Shown piece after piece: positions 37,479 through 46,507 of a stretch of DNA of 59,156 nucleotides. This DNA comes from Paludibacteraceae bacterium (lineage in GTDB: Bacteria > Bacteroidota > Bacteroidia > Bacteroidales > Paludibacteraceae). The translations under genes and the position numbers were made by a program. The first letter of the stretch is position 1. Every line of letters starts with the position of its first letter. Where the stretch lies: assembly GCA_024401645.1 (NCBI GenBank), contig JAKSKR010000017.1, forward strand, positions 1-59,156, given 5' to 3'. Below the pieces are notes generated by a model. The model worked only from the letters and a program-made list of their open reading frames with translations. It searched no databases and was not told the origin of the DNA.

Positions 37479-38897
37479 ATGAAAAGAATAGGTTTAATTT
37501 GCGCATTACTCGCAACAAGCATAAATGGTTTCGCCCAGTTCGACGATCCACTAATCGTTGCTAACCGCTCATTGAAGATGAGTTCTAGCGAACCAGTTCT
37601 AGGAACTGCACGTTATTCAGGTATGGCAGGTGCCATGGGCGCACTTGGTGGCGACGGTGCTGCCGTTAAAGACAACCCTGCAGCACTAGGCATCTACCGT
37701 AAGTGGGACATCGGCATCACACCTAACGTAAACATCGACAACGATGCTAATGCCGACTTCAACATCAACAACTTCAGTCTCGTCATGAACTTTGGCGACA
37801 AGAAGCGTAAGAAGGGTTACGTCACCTCTTCGTTTGCAATTGCCTATAACCGCATTGCCAACTTCAATCGCGACACTTACACCAACGGAACCAACAACAA
37901 CGGCTTCTACAGTAACGAATTTACCGAAGACGATGGTTCTGGCGTTTGGAATTTCGCCTATGGTATGAACATCAGCAACAAGGTGTTCGTCGGTTTAGGC
38001 TTGAACGCAGCTTCTTTAAGCTACAAACAGACAACCGAATATAGCGATGGCGGTGGTTGGGAAGAGCACTTGCTAGACGTTGACGGTAGCGGTTTCAACC
38101 TCACACTCGGTGTCATTGGCCGTCCTAACAAGGTTCTCCGTCTTGGTGCATCGTTCACCACTCCTACCTGGTACAGCCTAAACGAATGTGCAGCATACCC
38201 ACCAATTGAACGCTACGACATTTACGACAGCAAGTACATTGACGAAGGTTATGGCTTTGACGGACAGAGAGAACCAGCTGCAGAATACAAGCTACAGTCT
38301 CCTTTGAAGGCAGAAGCCAGCGTAGGTTTCATTCTTGGCAAACGCGCCATGATTGATGTTGACTACATCTTCCAAGATTTCTCAACCATGCGTGTAAAGG
38401 ATGACAGAGGTCACCAGTACCGCGACGCGAAATACTTCATCGACCGCAACTACCAGGCAACCCACACGCTTAAGCTTGGTGCCGAAGTTCAGATTGCAAA
38501 GGGTTTTGCTGCACGTGCCGGTTACGCAATGCAGACTTCACCAACCAAGGCTGACTGCTACGGCAGAGACATTGCAGGTGAAGACCTAATGAACCATGGT
38601 ATGTATGTACCTTACTACCCAGAAAACACCAATGCATTCCAGTCTTACGCAATTCAAAAAGGTGCTAACTACTTTACCCTAGGTGCTGGCTACCACGGCA
38701 AGCACTTCTATGCAGACCTTGCATATGTGAACAAGCGCCAGAAGGAAGACTTCTACGAATGGCAGGAAGCTGCTTACGTACCAGCTGTTGATGACAGAGG
38801 TGAAGCTTACGACAAGTTCGATGGTTGGGTAAATGCTCCAATCAAGCAGACTTTAATCACCCACAACATTATGGCTACCATTGGTTGCAAGTTCTAA
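37479..38897 (+). CDS. OmpP1/FadL-like outer-membrane protein
   Basis: 472 aa. Signal peptide MKRIGLICALLATSINGFA, then QFDDPLIVANRSLKMSSSEPVL. The segment GTARYSGMAGAMGALGGDGAAVKDNPAALGIYRK is the typical FadL/TodX N-terminal hatch motif (early Gly/Ala run then NPAALG). The remainder is long alternating strands ending in the aromatic-type terminus TIGCKF. FadL-like barrels move hydrophobic molecules across the outer membrane; the substrate here is unknown. A paralogue follows after a terminator. Confidence 0.88.
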   Translation: MKRIGLICALLATSINGFAQFDDPLIVANRSLKMSSSEPVLGTARYSGMAGAMGALGGDGAAVKDNPAALGIYRKWDIGITPNVNIDNDANADFNINNFSLVMNFGDKKRKKGYVTSSFAIAYNRIANFNRDTYTNGTNNNGFYSNEFTEDDGSGVWNFAYGMNISNKVFVGLGLNAASLSYKQTTEYSDGGGWEEHLLDVDGSGFNLTLGVIGRPNKVLRLGASFTTPTWYSLNECAAYPPIERYDIYDSKYIDEGYGFDGQREPAAEYKLQSPLKAEASVGFILGKRAMIDVDYIFQDFSTMRVKDDRGHQYRDAKYFIDRNYQATHTLKLGAEVQIAKGFAARAGYAMQTSPTKADCYGRDIAGEDLMNHGMYVPYYPENTNAFQSYAIQKGANYFTLGAGYHGKHFYADLAYVNKRQKEDFYEWQEAAYVPAVDDRGEAYDKFDGWVNAPIKQTLITHNIMATIGCKF

Positions 38898-38924
38898 TTG
38901 AAGAATATAAAAACCAACAAATAG

Positions 38925-38956
38925 AAAGGGAGACGAAGAAATTCGCCTCCCTTTTT
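38925..38956 (+). terminator. Terminator between the FadL-like paralogues
   Basis: AAAGGGAG (38925-38932) pairs with CTCCCTTT (38947-38954), followed by T residues. Confidence 0.8.
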
Positions 38957-39016
38957 CGTTAAAGTTCAATTGATAACAGAAAAAGCAGTAAATTCGCATA
39001 ACAAATCGTTGAAAAC

Positions 39017-40267
39017 ATGACAAAGACGCGACACCTATTGACATCGGTCCTTCTGAGTTTACCTTTTTCAGTCTACTCACAGACCGACGATGCCATATCT
39101 CTAGCCACCCGAACCTTCAACTTGTGCTACGAAGACCCCGTGTTGGGTTGCGCAAGCTACAGCGGTATGGCCGGAGCCAAGCATAGTTTAGGAAGAGACT
39201 TAAGCTCTACGAGAGAGAATCCGGCAGGGCTTGGACTCTACACCCACAAGAACGAAGTTGGTGTCACTCCCGACCTTAACATTGGCAGCAACGGCGCCAA
39301 CGGCAACATTTCGAACTTTGGCGGAGCCTTTGTGCTAGGCTGTAACCACAATGCAGAAGGTTACGTGTCATCGTCACTCGGTTTCACCTACCACAGAACC
39401 CGAAACTTCGAGAACAAGGTAAACTTCGGGAACGGGGCCTTTGAAGAGGGCAACCGTGCAGGCTTGTGGAGTGTGGGCTACGGCATGAACTTCGGCTACC
39501 GTTATTTCTATGGCCTAGGCGTAAACATCATTCGCGACCACTACACACAAGGCACAACCAACAACGGCGACTACAACGAATTTGACACCCGCGCATTGGG
39601 TTGGAACATTAAGTTGGGTACCATTCTGAAGATTAGGGAACAGTTCAACGTATCGGTTGCCGTACACTCTCCTACCCGACTGAACATTGAAGAGTCGGCA
39701 AAGCTCAACAAATACGACGAAAGAGGCCATGTGACCGGCAACAACGACTACGACAATGCCGAATACCATTTATGGGGTCCGCTTAAGCTAGAAGGCGGCT
39801 TAGGCTGGTTTATTGGCCGTAACACATGTCTCGACTTCGAGTACGCCTACCAAGACTTCACCGCCATTAACGTAGCCAACAAGTACGACTACTACAACGA
39901 CGTTAAAGCCTTCTTCGAAGAAAACATGAACCACTGCCACACCATAAAAATGGGTGTGGAAACAGAACCCTACGAAAAGTTGAAGGCAAGGGCCGGTTTT
40001 GCCTGCTCTACAAATGCCATTACCAAGTTAAGCGAGGAAGAACTGAAGGAGAAAGACATTCACTATGCCGTGCAGATTCCGCACGAAAGCCTCTACTTCA
40101 CCCTAGGTGCAGGCTACAGCTATAAGTTCCTGTATGCCGACATTGCTTACGTCTTCAAGCACCAGAACACCGACTTCTACAAACAAATAACGAAAGATTG
40201 CTACAAACCGGTAGAAAAAAGCAACAACACGTCGGATATTCTACTCACCCTTGGCGCTCGATTTTAG
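39017..40267 (+). CDS. OmpP1/FadL-like outer-membrane protein, second paralogue
   Basis: 416 aa. Signal peptide MTKTRHLLTSVLLSLPFSVYS, then QTDDAISLATRTFNLCYEDPVLG. CASYSGMAGAKHSLGRDLSSTRENPAGLGLYTHK aligns with the hatch motif of the upstream paralogue. C-terminal strands (YFTLGAGYSYKFLYADIAYVFKHQ) end LTLGARF, a barrel-type terminus. It is shorter than its neighbour and separately terminated; a near-consensus -7 element (TAAATTCG, 38989-38996) precedes it. Substrate unknown. Confidence 0.86.
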   Translation: MTKTRHLLTSVLLSLPFSVYSQTDDAISLATRTFNLCYEDPVLGCASYSGMAGAKHSLGRDLSSTRENPAGLGLYTHKNEVGVTPDLNIGSNGANGNISNFGGAFVLGCNHNAEGYVSSSLGFTYHRTRNFENKVNFGNGAFEEGNRAGLWSVGYGMNFGYRYFYGLGVNIIRDHYTQGTTNNGDYNEFDTRALGWNIKLGTILKIREQFNVSVAVHSPTRLNIEESAKLNKYDERGHVTGNNDYDNAEYHLWGPLKLEGGLGWFIGRNTCLDFEYAYQDFTAINVANKYDYYNDVKAFFEENMNHCHTIKMGVETEPYEKLKARAGFACSTNAITKLSEEELKEKDIHYAVQIPHESLYFTLGAGYSYKFLYADIAYVFKHQNTDFYKQITKDCYKPVEKSNNTSDILLTLGARF

Positions 40268-40395
40268 GCCACGGCAGAAGCACACATCTAAAGATAAGCA
40301 TCCAAGCTAATAATTTATGCCAAATTAGCACCATAAGCAAATTTGCAAAATTGTTGGCTAACATACACCTGCACCATTCACGACTAACCATTAAT

Positions 40396-40440
40396 AAAGG
40401 GGATGTATCATAAAAAGAAATTTATGATATATCCCCTTTT
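40396..40440. terminator. Strong bidirectional terminator
   Basis: A 19-bp stem with one mismatch, arms 40396-40414 and 40421-40439 (AAAGGGGAT...TATCCCCTTT-type), between convergent genes. Just upstream, GCAAATTTGC (40337-40346) is a perfect palindrome of unknown meaning. Confidence 0.9.
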
Positions 40441-40479
40441 GCTATATAAACACCACAAAACAACCTATCAACCTAACGC

Positions 40480-41070
40480 TCATTCAGCACCATTGATATC
40501 CTCATCTGGTTTTCCTTTTTTCAACCATTCGTGGTACAATCGTTTTAACTTGTCATCCCATTCCTTTGAACGGATAAGTGGTAAATCAACTTCTCCCTTT
40601 TCCGCAAACAAGACCGTATTGCCAATATTATACCTCTTAAAGTCGTCACCACACATACTATTCAAATAACTTTCCTTTGCGTGATACTCTTTGTATTCGT
40701 AATGGTTCAACAACCTTTTTACCAATCTATTAGGAACTTCTCCGTACAATATCAAATCATATTCATCGGTGTCGTAACCATCTCTTTCAATAATGTGTAT
40801 TGTTTGTGGTTTATCTTCATAAAAACAATTTTTATTAAACACCAAATACTTGCACTCTACATACTTATTCGGCATATATTTATCGGTATGTCGCATTTCA
40901 GCACACGCAAGATTGTCTTCGGTAGTGCCAAGCATTTCCGCTAATTCCTTTTTTGTAAAAACGCCATCTTTGGGTTTTACTTCTTTGCCGTAACCTTCGT
41001 TCTTGATAGAGTTAGTGCCATCTTCCTCGTTAAAAAGGAAGTTGTAAGTTTGATTAATTAGTAATGCCAT
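40480..41070 (-). CDS. Hypothetical protein
   Basis: 196 aa from ATG 41070 (MALLINQTYNFLFNEEDG). I do not recognise a family. It is charged and apparently soluble, with no signal peptide or membrane segment. Residues about 38-60 (VFTKKELAEMLGTTEDNLACAEM) resemble a helix-turn-helix. The C-terminus is helical and charged (EWDDKLKRLYHEWLKKGKPDED). Codon use looks more AT-rich than neighbouring genes. It stands alone between two terminators with about 230 nt of non-coding sequence upstream, so it could be an accessory gene. Confidence 0.65.
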   Translation of the reverse strand: MALLINQTYNFLFNEEDGTNSIKNEGYGKEVKPKDGVFTKKELAEMLGTTEDNLACAEMRHTDKYMPNKYVECKYLVFNKNCFYEDKPQTIHIIERDGYDTDEYDLILYGEVPNRLVKRLLNHYEYKEYHAKESYLNSMCGDDFKRYNIGNTVLFAEKGEVDLPLIRSKEWDDKLKRLYHEWLKKGKPDEDINGAE

Positions 41071-41300
41071 ATACAATAAGTTATAAATTTATTTAAACGT
41101 GTTTGCTTTAAGAATAGAATAGGCGCTGCTATCATTGCCATAGTTCAATGGTTGACTTGAACTTTGATCGTGTTGATACGATATACGATTTCTGCATAAT
41201 AAGTAGACTTTTTGTGTTTCTCTACTATAACAATAGGCTAGATTTTTCAAATATTTAAAAACAGGTCGAAAAATAAACTACGTTTTGGTGTATAGTTACA
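41071..41300. other. AT-rich non-coding leader of the orphan gene
   Basis: No gene is seen. It contains an inverted repeat AGTTCAA (41142-41148) / TTGAACT (41157-41163) inside a stretch that loosely resembles a tRNA D-arm (TAGTTCAATGG). A convincing acceptor stem and T-arm are absent. No exact TAnnTTTG promoter was found for the orphan gene. Confidence 0.5.
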
Positions 41301-41339
41301 AAAAAATCCCGCACAGAGGAATCTGCGCGGGAATTTTTT
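41301..41339 (-). terminator. Terminator after the glucokinase gene
   Basis: A stem pairs AATCCCGC/CAGA with TCTG/CGCGGGAATT (one bulged base), with A/T tracts on the outside. It follows the stop at 41360 on the minus strand. Confidence 0.85.
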
Positions 41340-41359
41340 GATTTAATTCCAAGGTCTTA

Positions 41360-42331
41360 TTAGAGCTCCCAAGCCAATGCAGAAGCGCCAAGGATGGCAG
41401 CATTTGCACCGATGAGAGAAGACTGAAGCAACTTAACCTTACCCTTGAATACAGGCATCAAGTTGTCGTTCATAGCCTTTGCTGTTGGAACGTGGATGAG
41501 GTCGCCAGCTTGAGAAAGACCACCGAAAAGAACGATAGCCTCTGGGCTGCTGAACTTAACAAAATCAGCCAAAGCTTCACCCAAGATTGTACCAGTTTCA
41601 ACGAAGATGTCGTTAGCCATCTTATCGCCTTGACGAGCACAGTCGGTAATGATTTTACCGGTAATTTCTTCTTCCTTGTAGTTACGAAGCAATGTAGGGG
41701 TAGTTTTGTCGTTAGCCAAGAATTCGCGAGCAGTGCGAACAATACCAGTTGCAGAAGTGTAGCACTCCAAGCAACCCTTGTTGCCACAACCACACTGACG
41801 GCCGTTGCGACGAACAACAACGTGACCAAGTTCACCAGCATTACCGTCGCTACCATAAAGCAACTTGCCGTTGCAGTAGATACCAGAACCCACGCCTGTG
41901 CCAAGAGTGATCATGATGAAATCCTTCATACCTTTAGCCACGCCATAAGTAGCTTCGCCAATAGCAGCAGCATTAGCATCGTTAGTCAACGATACAGGAA
42001 GGCCTGTAGCTTCAGAAAGCAATTTAGCGAAAGGAACAATGCCCTTCCAAGGCAAGTTAGCAGCGTGTTCAATGTTACCAGTATAGTAGTTAGCGTTAGG
42101 AGCACCAATACCAATACCGTTGATATTAGCAATGCCAACCTTGCTTTCTTCAATAAGCGCCTTAATAGCACCAGAGAGGGCTGCCATATAGTCGTTCAAG
42201 TCAGGATACTGTTGAGTCTTGATAGAATTCTGTGCAACCACATTACCCTTTTCGTCAACAATACCGAAAGCGGTGTTGGTTCCGCCAAGGTCAATGCCTA
42301 TTACATAAGGCTTTTTAACTGAATCTGTCAT
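41360..42331 (-). CDS. ROK-family glucokinase
   Basis: 323 aa. The N-terminal phosphate loop VIGIDLGGTNTAFGIV and the central TNDANAAAIGEATYG and TLGTGVGSGIY are ROK/ASKHA motifs. The ROK zinc site GRQCGCGNKGCLE follows ELGHVVV. It phosphorylates glucose or a related hexose with ATP. It lies 34 nt after a sugar MFS transporter gene, probably in one operon, fitting uptake and phosphorylation of free hexose. Confidence 0.93.
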   Translation of the reverse strand: MTDSVKKPYVIGIDLGGTNTAFGIVDEKGNVVAQNSIKTQQYPDLNDYMAALSGAIKALIEESKVGIANINGIGIGAPNANYYTGNIEHAANLPWKGIVPFAKLLSEATGLPVSLTNDANAAAIGEATYGVAKGMKDFIMITLGTGVGSGIYCNGKLLYGSDGNAGELGHVVVRRNGRQCGCGNKGCLECYTSATGIVRTAREFLANDKTTPTLLRNYKEEEITGKIITDCARQGDKMANDIFVETGTILGEALADFVKFSSPEAIVLFGGLSQAGDLIHVPTAKAMNDNLMPVFKGKVKLLQSSLIGANAAILGASALAWEL

Positions 42332-42365
42332 TTAATAATTATTATTTGTTATTGTTTATCTAGAG

Positions 42366-43829
42366 TTAGTCGTTTCTGAGAACAATGCTTTCAGGATGTT
42401 CTTCCTTCTTAACCACAATGTTCTTCTTCTTGCCAATACCCGAGCCTACGAAACCGTACCAAGCCAAGTAAATGTAGCAAACCAATGGAACCAAGAAAGC
42501 GAACTTCAAGCTTTCAGGAGAATTGTTGTGGAAATAGTCGGTAAGCAAGCCCTGAACAGGAGGTACGATGGCACCACCCAAAATCATCATTACCAACAAA
42601 GAAGAGCCTTGTGCGGTATATTCTTCCAAGCCATCGATTGCCAATGTGAACACATTTGAGAACATGATGGAGTTGAACAAACCAATTGAAAGGATAGCCC
42701 ACAACGAAATTGAGCCACCGCAGAGCAACATTACAAGCAACAAGACAACGTTGATAATTGCGAAGAAGCCAAGTGTGCGCGATGGCAATGACTTTGCAGA
42801 GATGAACACCAAGAAATTCAAGACTAGGAACATTACGAAATAAGCGACTTGGCCCAAATCGAAACCTTCTTTAGAATTGGCAATAGCCACAATGATGCAA
42901 GTGGTAAGCACGCCGGCAATGGCCATGAACATATACTTCTTTGAAGAAGGCATCTGGCTCATAGAAATGGCACCCATGAAACGGCCAATCATTGCGCCAC
43001 CCCAGTAGAACATGAGGTAGGTAGTTGCAACTTCGGTAGCAATGCCACAAGACGAGCCCATGAAACCAATAAGGTTGTTACCAATAGAAACCTCGGCACC
43101 CACATAGCAGAAAATACCAATCATACCAAACACAAGGTAAGGGTGCTTCAAAGCACCAGCGCCACGCACTTCGGCCACCTTCTCGCCCACCTTGTTAGGT
43201 ACGTTTGAGAAGAAAAGGACACCAGCCAAAACCAAAAGAACGCTAGCCAATACCAAGTACGGAATTTGCACTGCGCTAGCCGACTGTGTTGCGCCTTCTT
43301 CCTTAAAGTAAGTGAAAATGAAATAGCCACCAACAACTGGTGCTAAAGTAGTACCCAAAGAGTTGAAGGCTTGAGACATGTTCAAACGGCTTGAAGCAGT
43401 TTCGGAAGTACCGAGAAGCGAAACCAATGGGTTAGCTGCAATCTGCAAGAATGTGAAACCAGTACCCAACATAAACAAAGCCATTAGGAACAAACCGAAC
43501 TTCGGATTTTCAGAACCGGCTTCCATGAAGAACAGGAAGCAAGCAGCAGCCGCAATAAGCAAGCCGGCAACCAGCGTGTTCTTGTAACCCACCTTCTGGA
43601 TAGGGTCGCCAAAGGTCGACGAAACCATGAAATAGATGAGAGAGATAACAAAGTAAGCAGCAAAAAATGCGAACTGAACCAAATTGGCTTGGAAATAGGT
43701 AAGGTCGAAAACGCCCTTAAGGAATGGGGTCAGCAAGTCGTTCAAGCAAGTAATGAAACCCCACATGAAAAATAGCGAAGTCAGCGTAACTATGGCCGCG
43801 CTATAGTTTTTTTTGTCTGTGTTTTCCAT
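42366..43829 (-). CDS. Sugar MFS transporter (FucP/GluP type)
   Basis: 487 aa, about 12 membrane segments. FucP/GluP family features: SLFFMWGFITCLNDLLTPFLKGVFDLTYFQANLVQFAFF near the N-terminus, LFMLGTGFTFLQIAANPLVSLLG and LNMSQAFNSLGTTLAPVVGGYF. These proteins carry fucose, glucose or galactose with a cation. The adjacent glucokinase makes glucose or galactose more likely than fucose. No exact promoter box was found upstream. Confidence 0.93.
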   Translation of the reverse strand: MENTDKKNYSAAIVTLTSLFFMWGFITCLNDLLTPFLKGVFDLTYFQANLVQFAFFAAYFVISLIYFMVSSTFGDPIQKVGYKNTLVAGLLIAAAACFLFFMEAGSENPKFGLFLMALFMLGTGFTFLQIAANPLVSLLGTSETASSRLNMSQAFNSLGTTLAPVVGGYFIFTYFKEEGATQSASAVQIPYLVLASVLLVLAGVLFFSNVPNKVGEKVAEVRGAGALKHPYLVFGMIGIFCYVGAEVSIGNNLIGFMGSSCGIATEVATTYLMFYWGGAMIGRFMGAISMSQMPSSKKYMFMAIAGVLTTCIIVAIANSKEGFDLGQVAYFVMFLVLNFLVFISAKSLPSRTLGFFAIINVVLLLVMLLCGGSISLWAILSIGLFNSIMFSNVFTLAIDGLEEYTAQGSSLLVMMILGGAIVPPVQGLLTDYFHNNSPESLKFAFLVPLVCYIYLAWYGFVGSGIGKKKNIVVKKEEHPESIVLRND

Positions 43830-43889
43830 GAAAAATTATTAGAATGTTTTTAATCTACTAAATTATAAAATAAAAACCGCATGGTCACA

Positions 43890-43927
43890 AAAAAAGGGAG
43901 TCAAGAAAAAGCCCGACTCCCCATTTT
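43890..43927 (-). terminator. Terminator after efp
   Basis: GGGAGTC (43896-43902) pairs with GACTCCC (43915-43921). On the minus strand a T tract follows. It lies after the efp stop (43949). Confidence 0.82.
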
Positions 43928-43948
43928 AAGTATTTTAAACAATACTAA

Positions 43949-44524
43949 TTACTTTTTCAAACCAGCAACTGCACGGCCGAGGTAAGAACCATCGCGAGTA
44001 TCAACGATGATTTCTTCGCCATCTTCAATGAAAAGAGGTACACGAACAGTAGCACCAGTTTCAACTGTAGCAGGCTTAAGAGTGTTAGTTGCGGTATCAC
44101 CCTTCAAACCAGGTTCGGTATAAGTGATCTTCAAGTTAACCTTTGCAGGAAGTTCTGCGTAAAGAACGAGGTCGTCGTGAGAAACAACGTCAACGTTAGC
44201 GCTTTCCTTCAAGAAGTCAACACCAATAATCTGGTCCTTTGCGATATTGATCTGTTCGAAAGTTTCGTTGTTCATGAATACATACTGGTCATCACCTTCC
44301 TTGTAAAGGAACTGATAATCGCGCTTTGAAATCTGAACATCTTCCAACTTGAAACCAATCTGATAAGTACGTTCAAGAACGTTACCAGTTACAACGTTCT
44401 TCATCTTGGTACGAACGAAAGTGTTACCCTTACCAGGCTTAACGTGTTGGAATTCGATTACGAAATAGTACTGACCTTCGATAAGGAGGCAAGTTCCGTT
44501 TTTAATGTCTTGACACTGAATCAT
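43949..44524 (-). CDS. efp: Elongation factor P
   Basis: 191 aa with three beta domains. The tip loop [10 protein letters not shown] places Lys at about 32, where the modified Lys of EF-P lies. [30 protein letters not shown] and the C-terminal [22 protein letters not shown] are typical. It relieves ribosome stalling at polyproline. A TATTTTTG promoter box lies 38 nt upstream. Confidence 0.96.
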   Translation of the reverse strand: MIQCQDIKNGTCLLIEGQYYFVIEFQHVKPGKGNTFVRTKMKNVVTGNVLERTYQIGFKLEDVQISKRDYQFLYKEGDDQYVFMNNETFEQINIAKDQIIGVDFLKESANVDVVSHDDLVLYAELPAKVNLKITYTEPGLKGDTATNTLKPATVETGATVRVPLFIEDGEEIIVDTRDGSYLGRAVAGLKK

Positions 44525-44562
44525 ATAACTATATAAATATTATTTATCGTGATTTAGATTTG

Positions 44563-44570
44563 CAAAAATA
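44563..44570 (-). promoter_or_regulatory. -7 box TATTTTTG for efp
   Basis: Minus-strand exact TAnnTTTG, 38 nt upstream of the efp ATG. Confidence 0.65.
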
Positions 44571-44687
44571 TAAAAAAAACAGAAAAAATCCATTTTTCAG
44601 TTCACAAAACAAGCATTTTGGCAACAATGTAAAAAACAAAAATCTAGGAAACTTGCTTCAAAAATGGGAAAAATGAAGTAAGAATAG

Positions 44688-44695
44688 TAAATTTG
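44688..44695 (+). promoter_or_regulatory. -7 box TAAATTTG for tyrS
   Basis: Exact TAnnTTTG, 27 nt upstream of ATG 44723. It covers an in-frame TTG at 44693, which excludes that codon as the start. Confidence 0.7.
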
Positions 44696-44722
44696 CAAAA
44701 TAATATACAACATATCCATTCG

Positions 44723-46012
44723 ATGAATTTTGTAGATGAATTGAGATGGCGTGGCATGCTTCAAGATATGATGCCAGGCACAGAAGAATTACTTGGTAAA
44801 GAAACAGTTACAGCATACTTGGGCATTGACCCAACAGCTGATTCACTTCATATTGGTCACCTTTGTGGCATCATGATGCTCCGTCACTTCCAGCGCTGCG
44901 GCCACAAGCCGTTGGCATTGATTGGCGGCGCTACCGGTATGATTGGCGACCCTTCTGGCAAGAGTGCAGAACGTAACTTGCTAGACGAGGCAACCCTTAA
45001 CCACAACATTGAATGCATCAAGAAGCAGTTGAGCAAGTTCCTCGACTTCGACAGCGAAGCACCAAACAAGGCAGAGTTGGTCAACAACTACGATTGGATG
45101 AAGGGTTATTCGTTCCTCGAATTCGTTCGCGACATCGGTAAGCACATCACCGTTAACTACATGATGGCAAAAGACAGCGTGCAGAAGCGCTTGAACGGCG
45201 AAGCTCGCGACGGTCTTTCATTCACCGAATTCTCATACCAGTTGCTTCAGGGTTACGACTTCCTCTACCTCAACAAGACAAAGAACTGTAAGTTGCAGAT
45301 GGGCGGTAGCGACCAGTGGGGTAACATTACCACCGGTACCGAACTTATTCGCCGTACCAACGGCAACGAATGTTATGCCTTGACTTGCCCTCTCATCACC
45401 AAAGCCGACGGTGGCAAGTTTGGCAAGACCGAAAGCGGTAACGTTTGGTTGAGTAAAGACTACACCACTCCATACAAGTTCTACCAGTTCTGGTTGAACG
45501 TTAGCGATGCAGATGCAGAACGCTACATCAGAATCTTTACAAGCCTAGACAAGGCAACCATCGACAGCCTTATTGAAGAACACCGTAAAGACCCTGGCAT
45601 GCGCTCACTACAGAAGCGCTTGGCAGAAGAAGTTACCGTAATGGTACACTCGCGCGAAGATTACGAGCAAGCCGTTGAAGCTTCTAACATCCTTTTCGGC
45701 AAGGCAACAAAGGAAAGCTTGCAGAAATTGGACGAACAGACCTTGTTGGCAGTATTTGAAGGTGTGCCACAGTTTGAAGTCAGCAAGAGCGACCTCGACG
45801 AATGCGACCTACTTACCCTTTGCGTTGAAAAGGCAGCCATTTTCCCATCAAAGGGCGAAATGAGAAAGCTTGTTCAGGGCGGTGGCGTTTCAATCAACAA
45901 GGACAAGGTAGCCGATGCAGCAGCTAAAGCTGGTTCCGACGCACTTATTGCAGGCAAGTATCTTTTGGTTCAGAAGGGCAAGAAGAACTACTACCTCATC
46001 ATTGCGAAATAA
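44723..46012 (+). CDS. tyrS: Tyrosyl-tRNA synthetase
   Basis: 429 aa from ATG 44723 ([13 protein letters not shown]). Class I signatures: [14 protein letters not shown] (HIGH region), [34 protein letters not shown] and the KMSKS counterpart KFGKTESG. An S4-like C-terminal RNA-binding domain ends the protein ([23 protein letters not shown]). It charges tRNA-Tyr. The start is fixed by a promoter box overlapping the upstream TTG. Confidence 0.97.
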   Translation: MNFVDELRWRGMLQDMMPGTEELLGKETVTAYLGIDPTADSLHIGHLCGIMMLRHFQRCGHKPLALIGGATGMIGDPSGKSAERNLLDEATLNHNIECIKKQLSKFLDFDSEAPNKAELVNNYDWMKGYSFLEFVRDIGKHITVNYMMAKDSVQKRLNGEARDGLSFTEFSYQLLQGYDFLYLNKTKNCKLQMGGSDQWGNITTGTELIRRTNGNECYALTCPLITKADGGKFGKTESGNVWLSKDYTTPYKFYQFWLNVSDADAERYIRIFTSLDKATIDSLIEEHRKDPGMRSLQKRLAEEVTVMVHSREDYEQAVEASNILFGKATKESLQKLDEQTLLAVFEGVPQFEVSKSDLDECDLLTLCVEKAAIFPSKGEMRKLVQGGGVSINKDKVADAAAKAGSDALIAGKYLLVQKGKKNYYLIIAK

Positions 46013-46029
46013 AAAAAAGAAGGCAAAAT

Positions 46030-46060
46030 TTTGTTTTTCTTCGGAAATAATTTAATTTTG
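46030..46060 (+). promoter_or_regulatory. tRNA-Gln promoter, TTTG-N19-TAATTTTG
   Basis: -33 TTTG (46030-46033) and -7 TAATTTTG (46053-46060) with a 19-nt spacer form a near-ideal Bacteroidota promoter just upstream of the tRNA. It begins within 20 nt of the tyrS stop. Confidence 0.85.
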
Positions 46061-46083
46061 CACCACAATTTCGATTTTAGGAT

Positions 46084-46155
46084 TGTCCCTTGGTGTAATG
46101 GTTAGCACAACAGTTTTTGGTACTGTTTGTTCGAGTTCGAGTCTTGAAGGGACAA
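46084..46155 (+). tRNA. tRNA-Gln (anticodon TTG)
   Basis: The cloverleaf folds by eye: acceptor TGTCCCT with AGGGACA; D-stem GTGT/GCAC; anticodon stem ACAGT/ACTGT with loop TTTTGGT, anticodon TTG; T-stem TCGAG/CTTGA with loop TTCGAGT; discriminator A. CCA is not encoded. A promoter lies upstream and a terminator downstream, so it is a single-gene transcript. Confidence 0.95.
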
Positions 46156-46159
46156 CATT

Positions 46160-46194
46160 AAGAGAGCACATTGAAAAATGTGCTCTCTTTTTTT
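46160..46194 (+). terminator. Terminator after tRNA-Gln
   Basis: AAGAGAGCACATT (46160-46172) pairs perfectly with AATGTGCTCTCTT (46177-46189), then a T tract. Confidence 0.93.
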
Positions 46195-46269
46195 GTGTCT
46201 ACCCCCATAAATTTCACTCTGTTTCGCCTAAAGTATAGTAAAGCCACTTTAACGACCTAAACAACCATC

Positions 46270-46409
46270 ATTGAAAAGAATTTCAATAAAACCGACCTGT
46301 TATTGAGAATAAAATCCTGTTTTACGGCAGGAATACGAACATTTGACTTTAAATTACAACCACATGACTAATTTTTCACTTGCATTTACTAAATCCATTC
46401 CTATATTTG
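46270..46409 (+). promoter_or_regulatory. GH5 promoter with upstream palindromes
   Basis: -33 CTTG (46379-46382), a 19-nt spacer and -7 TATATTTG (46402-46409) precede ATG 46508 by about 98 nt. Upstream lie two inverted repeats: ATTGAAA/TTTCAAT (46270-46276, 46281-46287) and TCCTG/CAGGA (46315-46319, 46328-46332). These are possible regulator sites. Nothing else is seen in 46195-46507. Confidence 0.55.
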
Positions 46410-46507
46410 CAATGTCTGGATGAACACTTTACAAACACATCCATTAGACATTAGACTCAAATAAACTACTTACTTATTTTTTCTGAACTCTACAAACACA
46501 AACTACC

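Noticed and set aside
41136..41200. tRNA-like fragment upstream of the orphan gene
   Set aside because: The D-arm-like stretch resembles a tRNA, but the D-loop is too long and no acceptor stem or T-arm pairs. It may be chance or a remnant.
41492..42322. 276-codon plus-strand frame opposite the glucokinase gene
   Set aside because: No recognisable motifs; the minus strand carries all ROK motifs.
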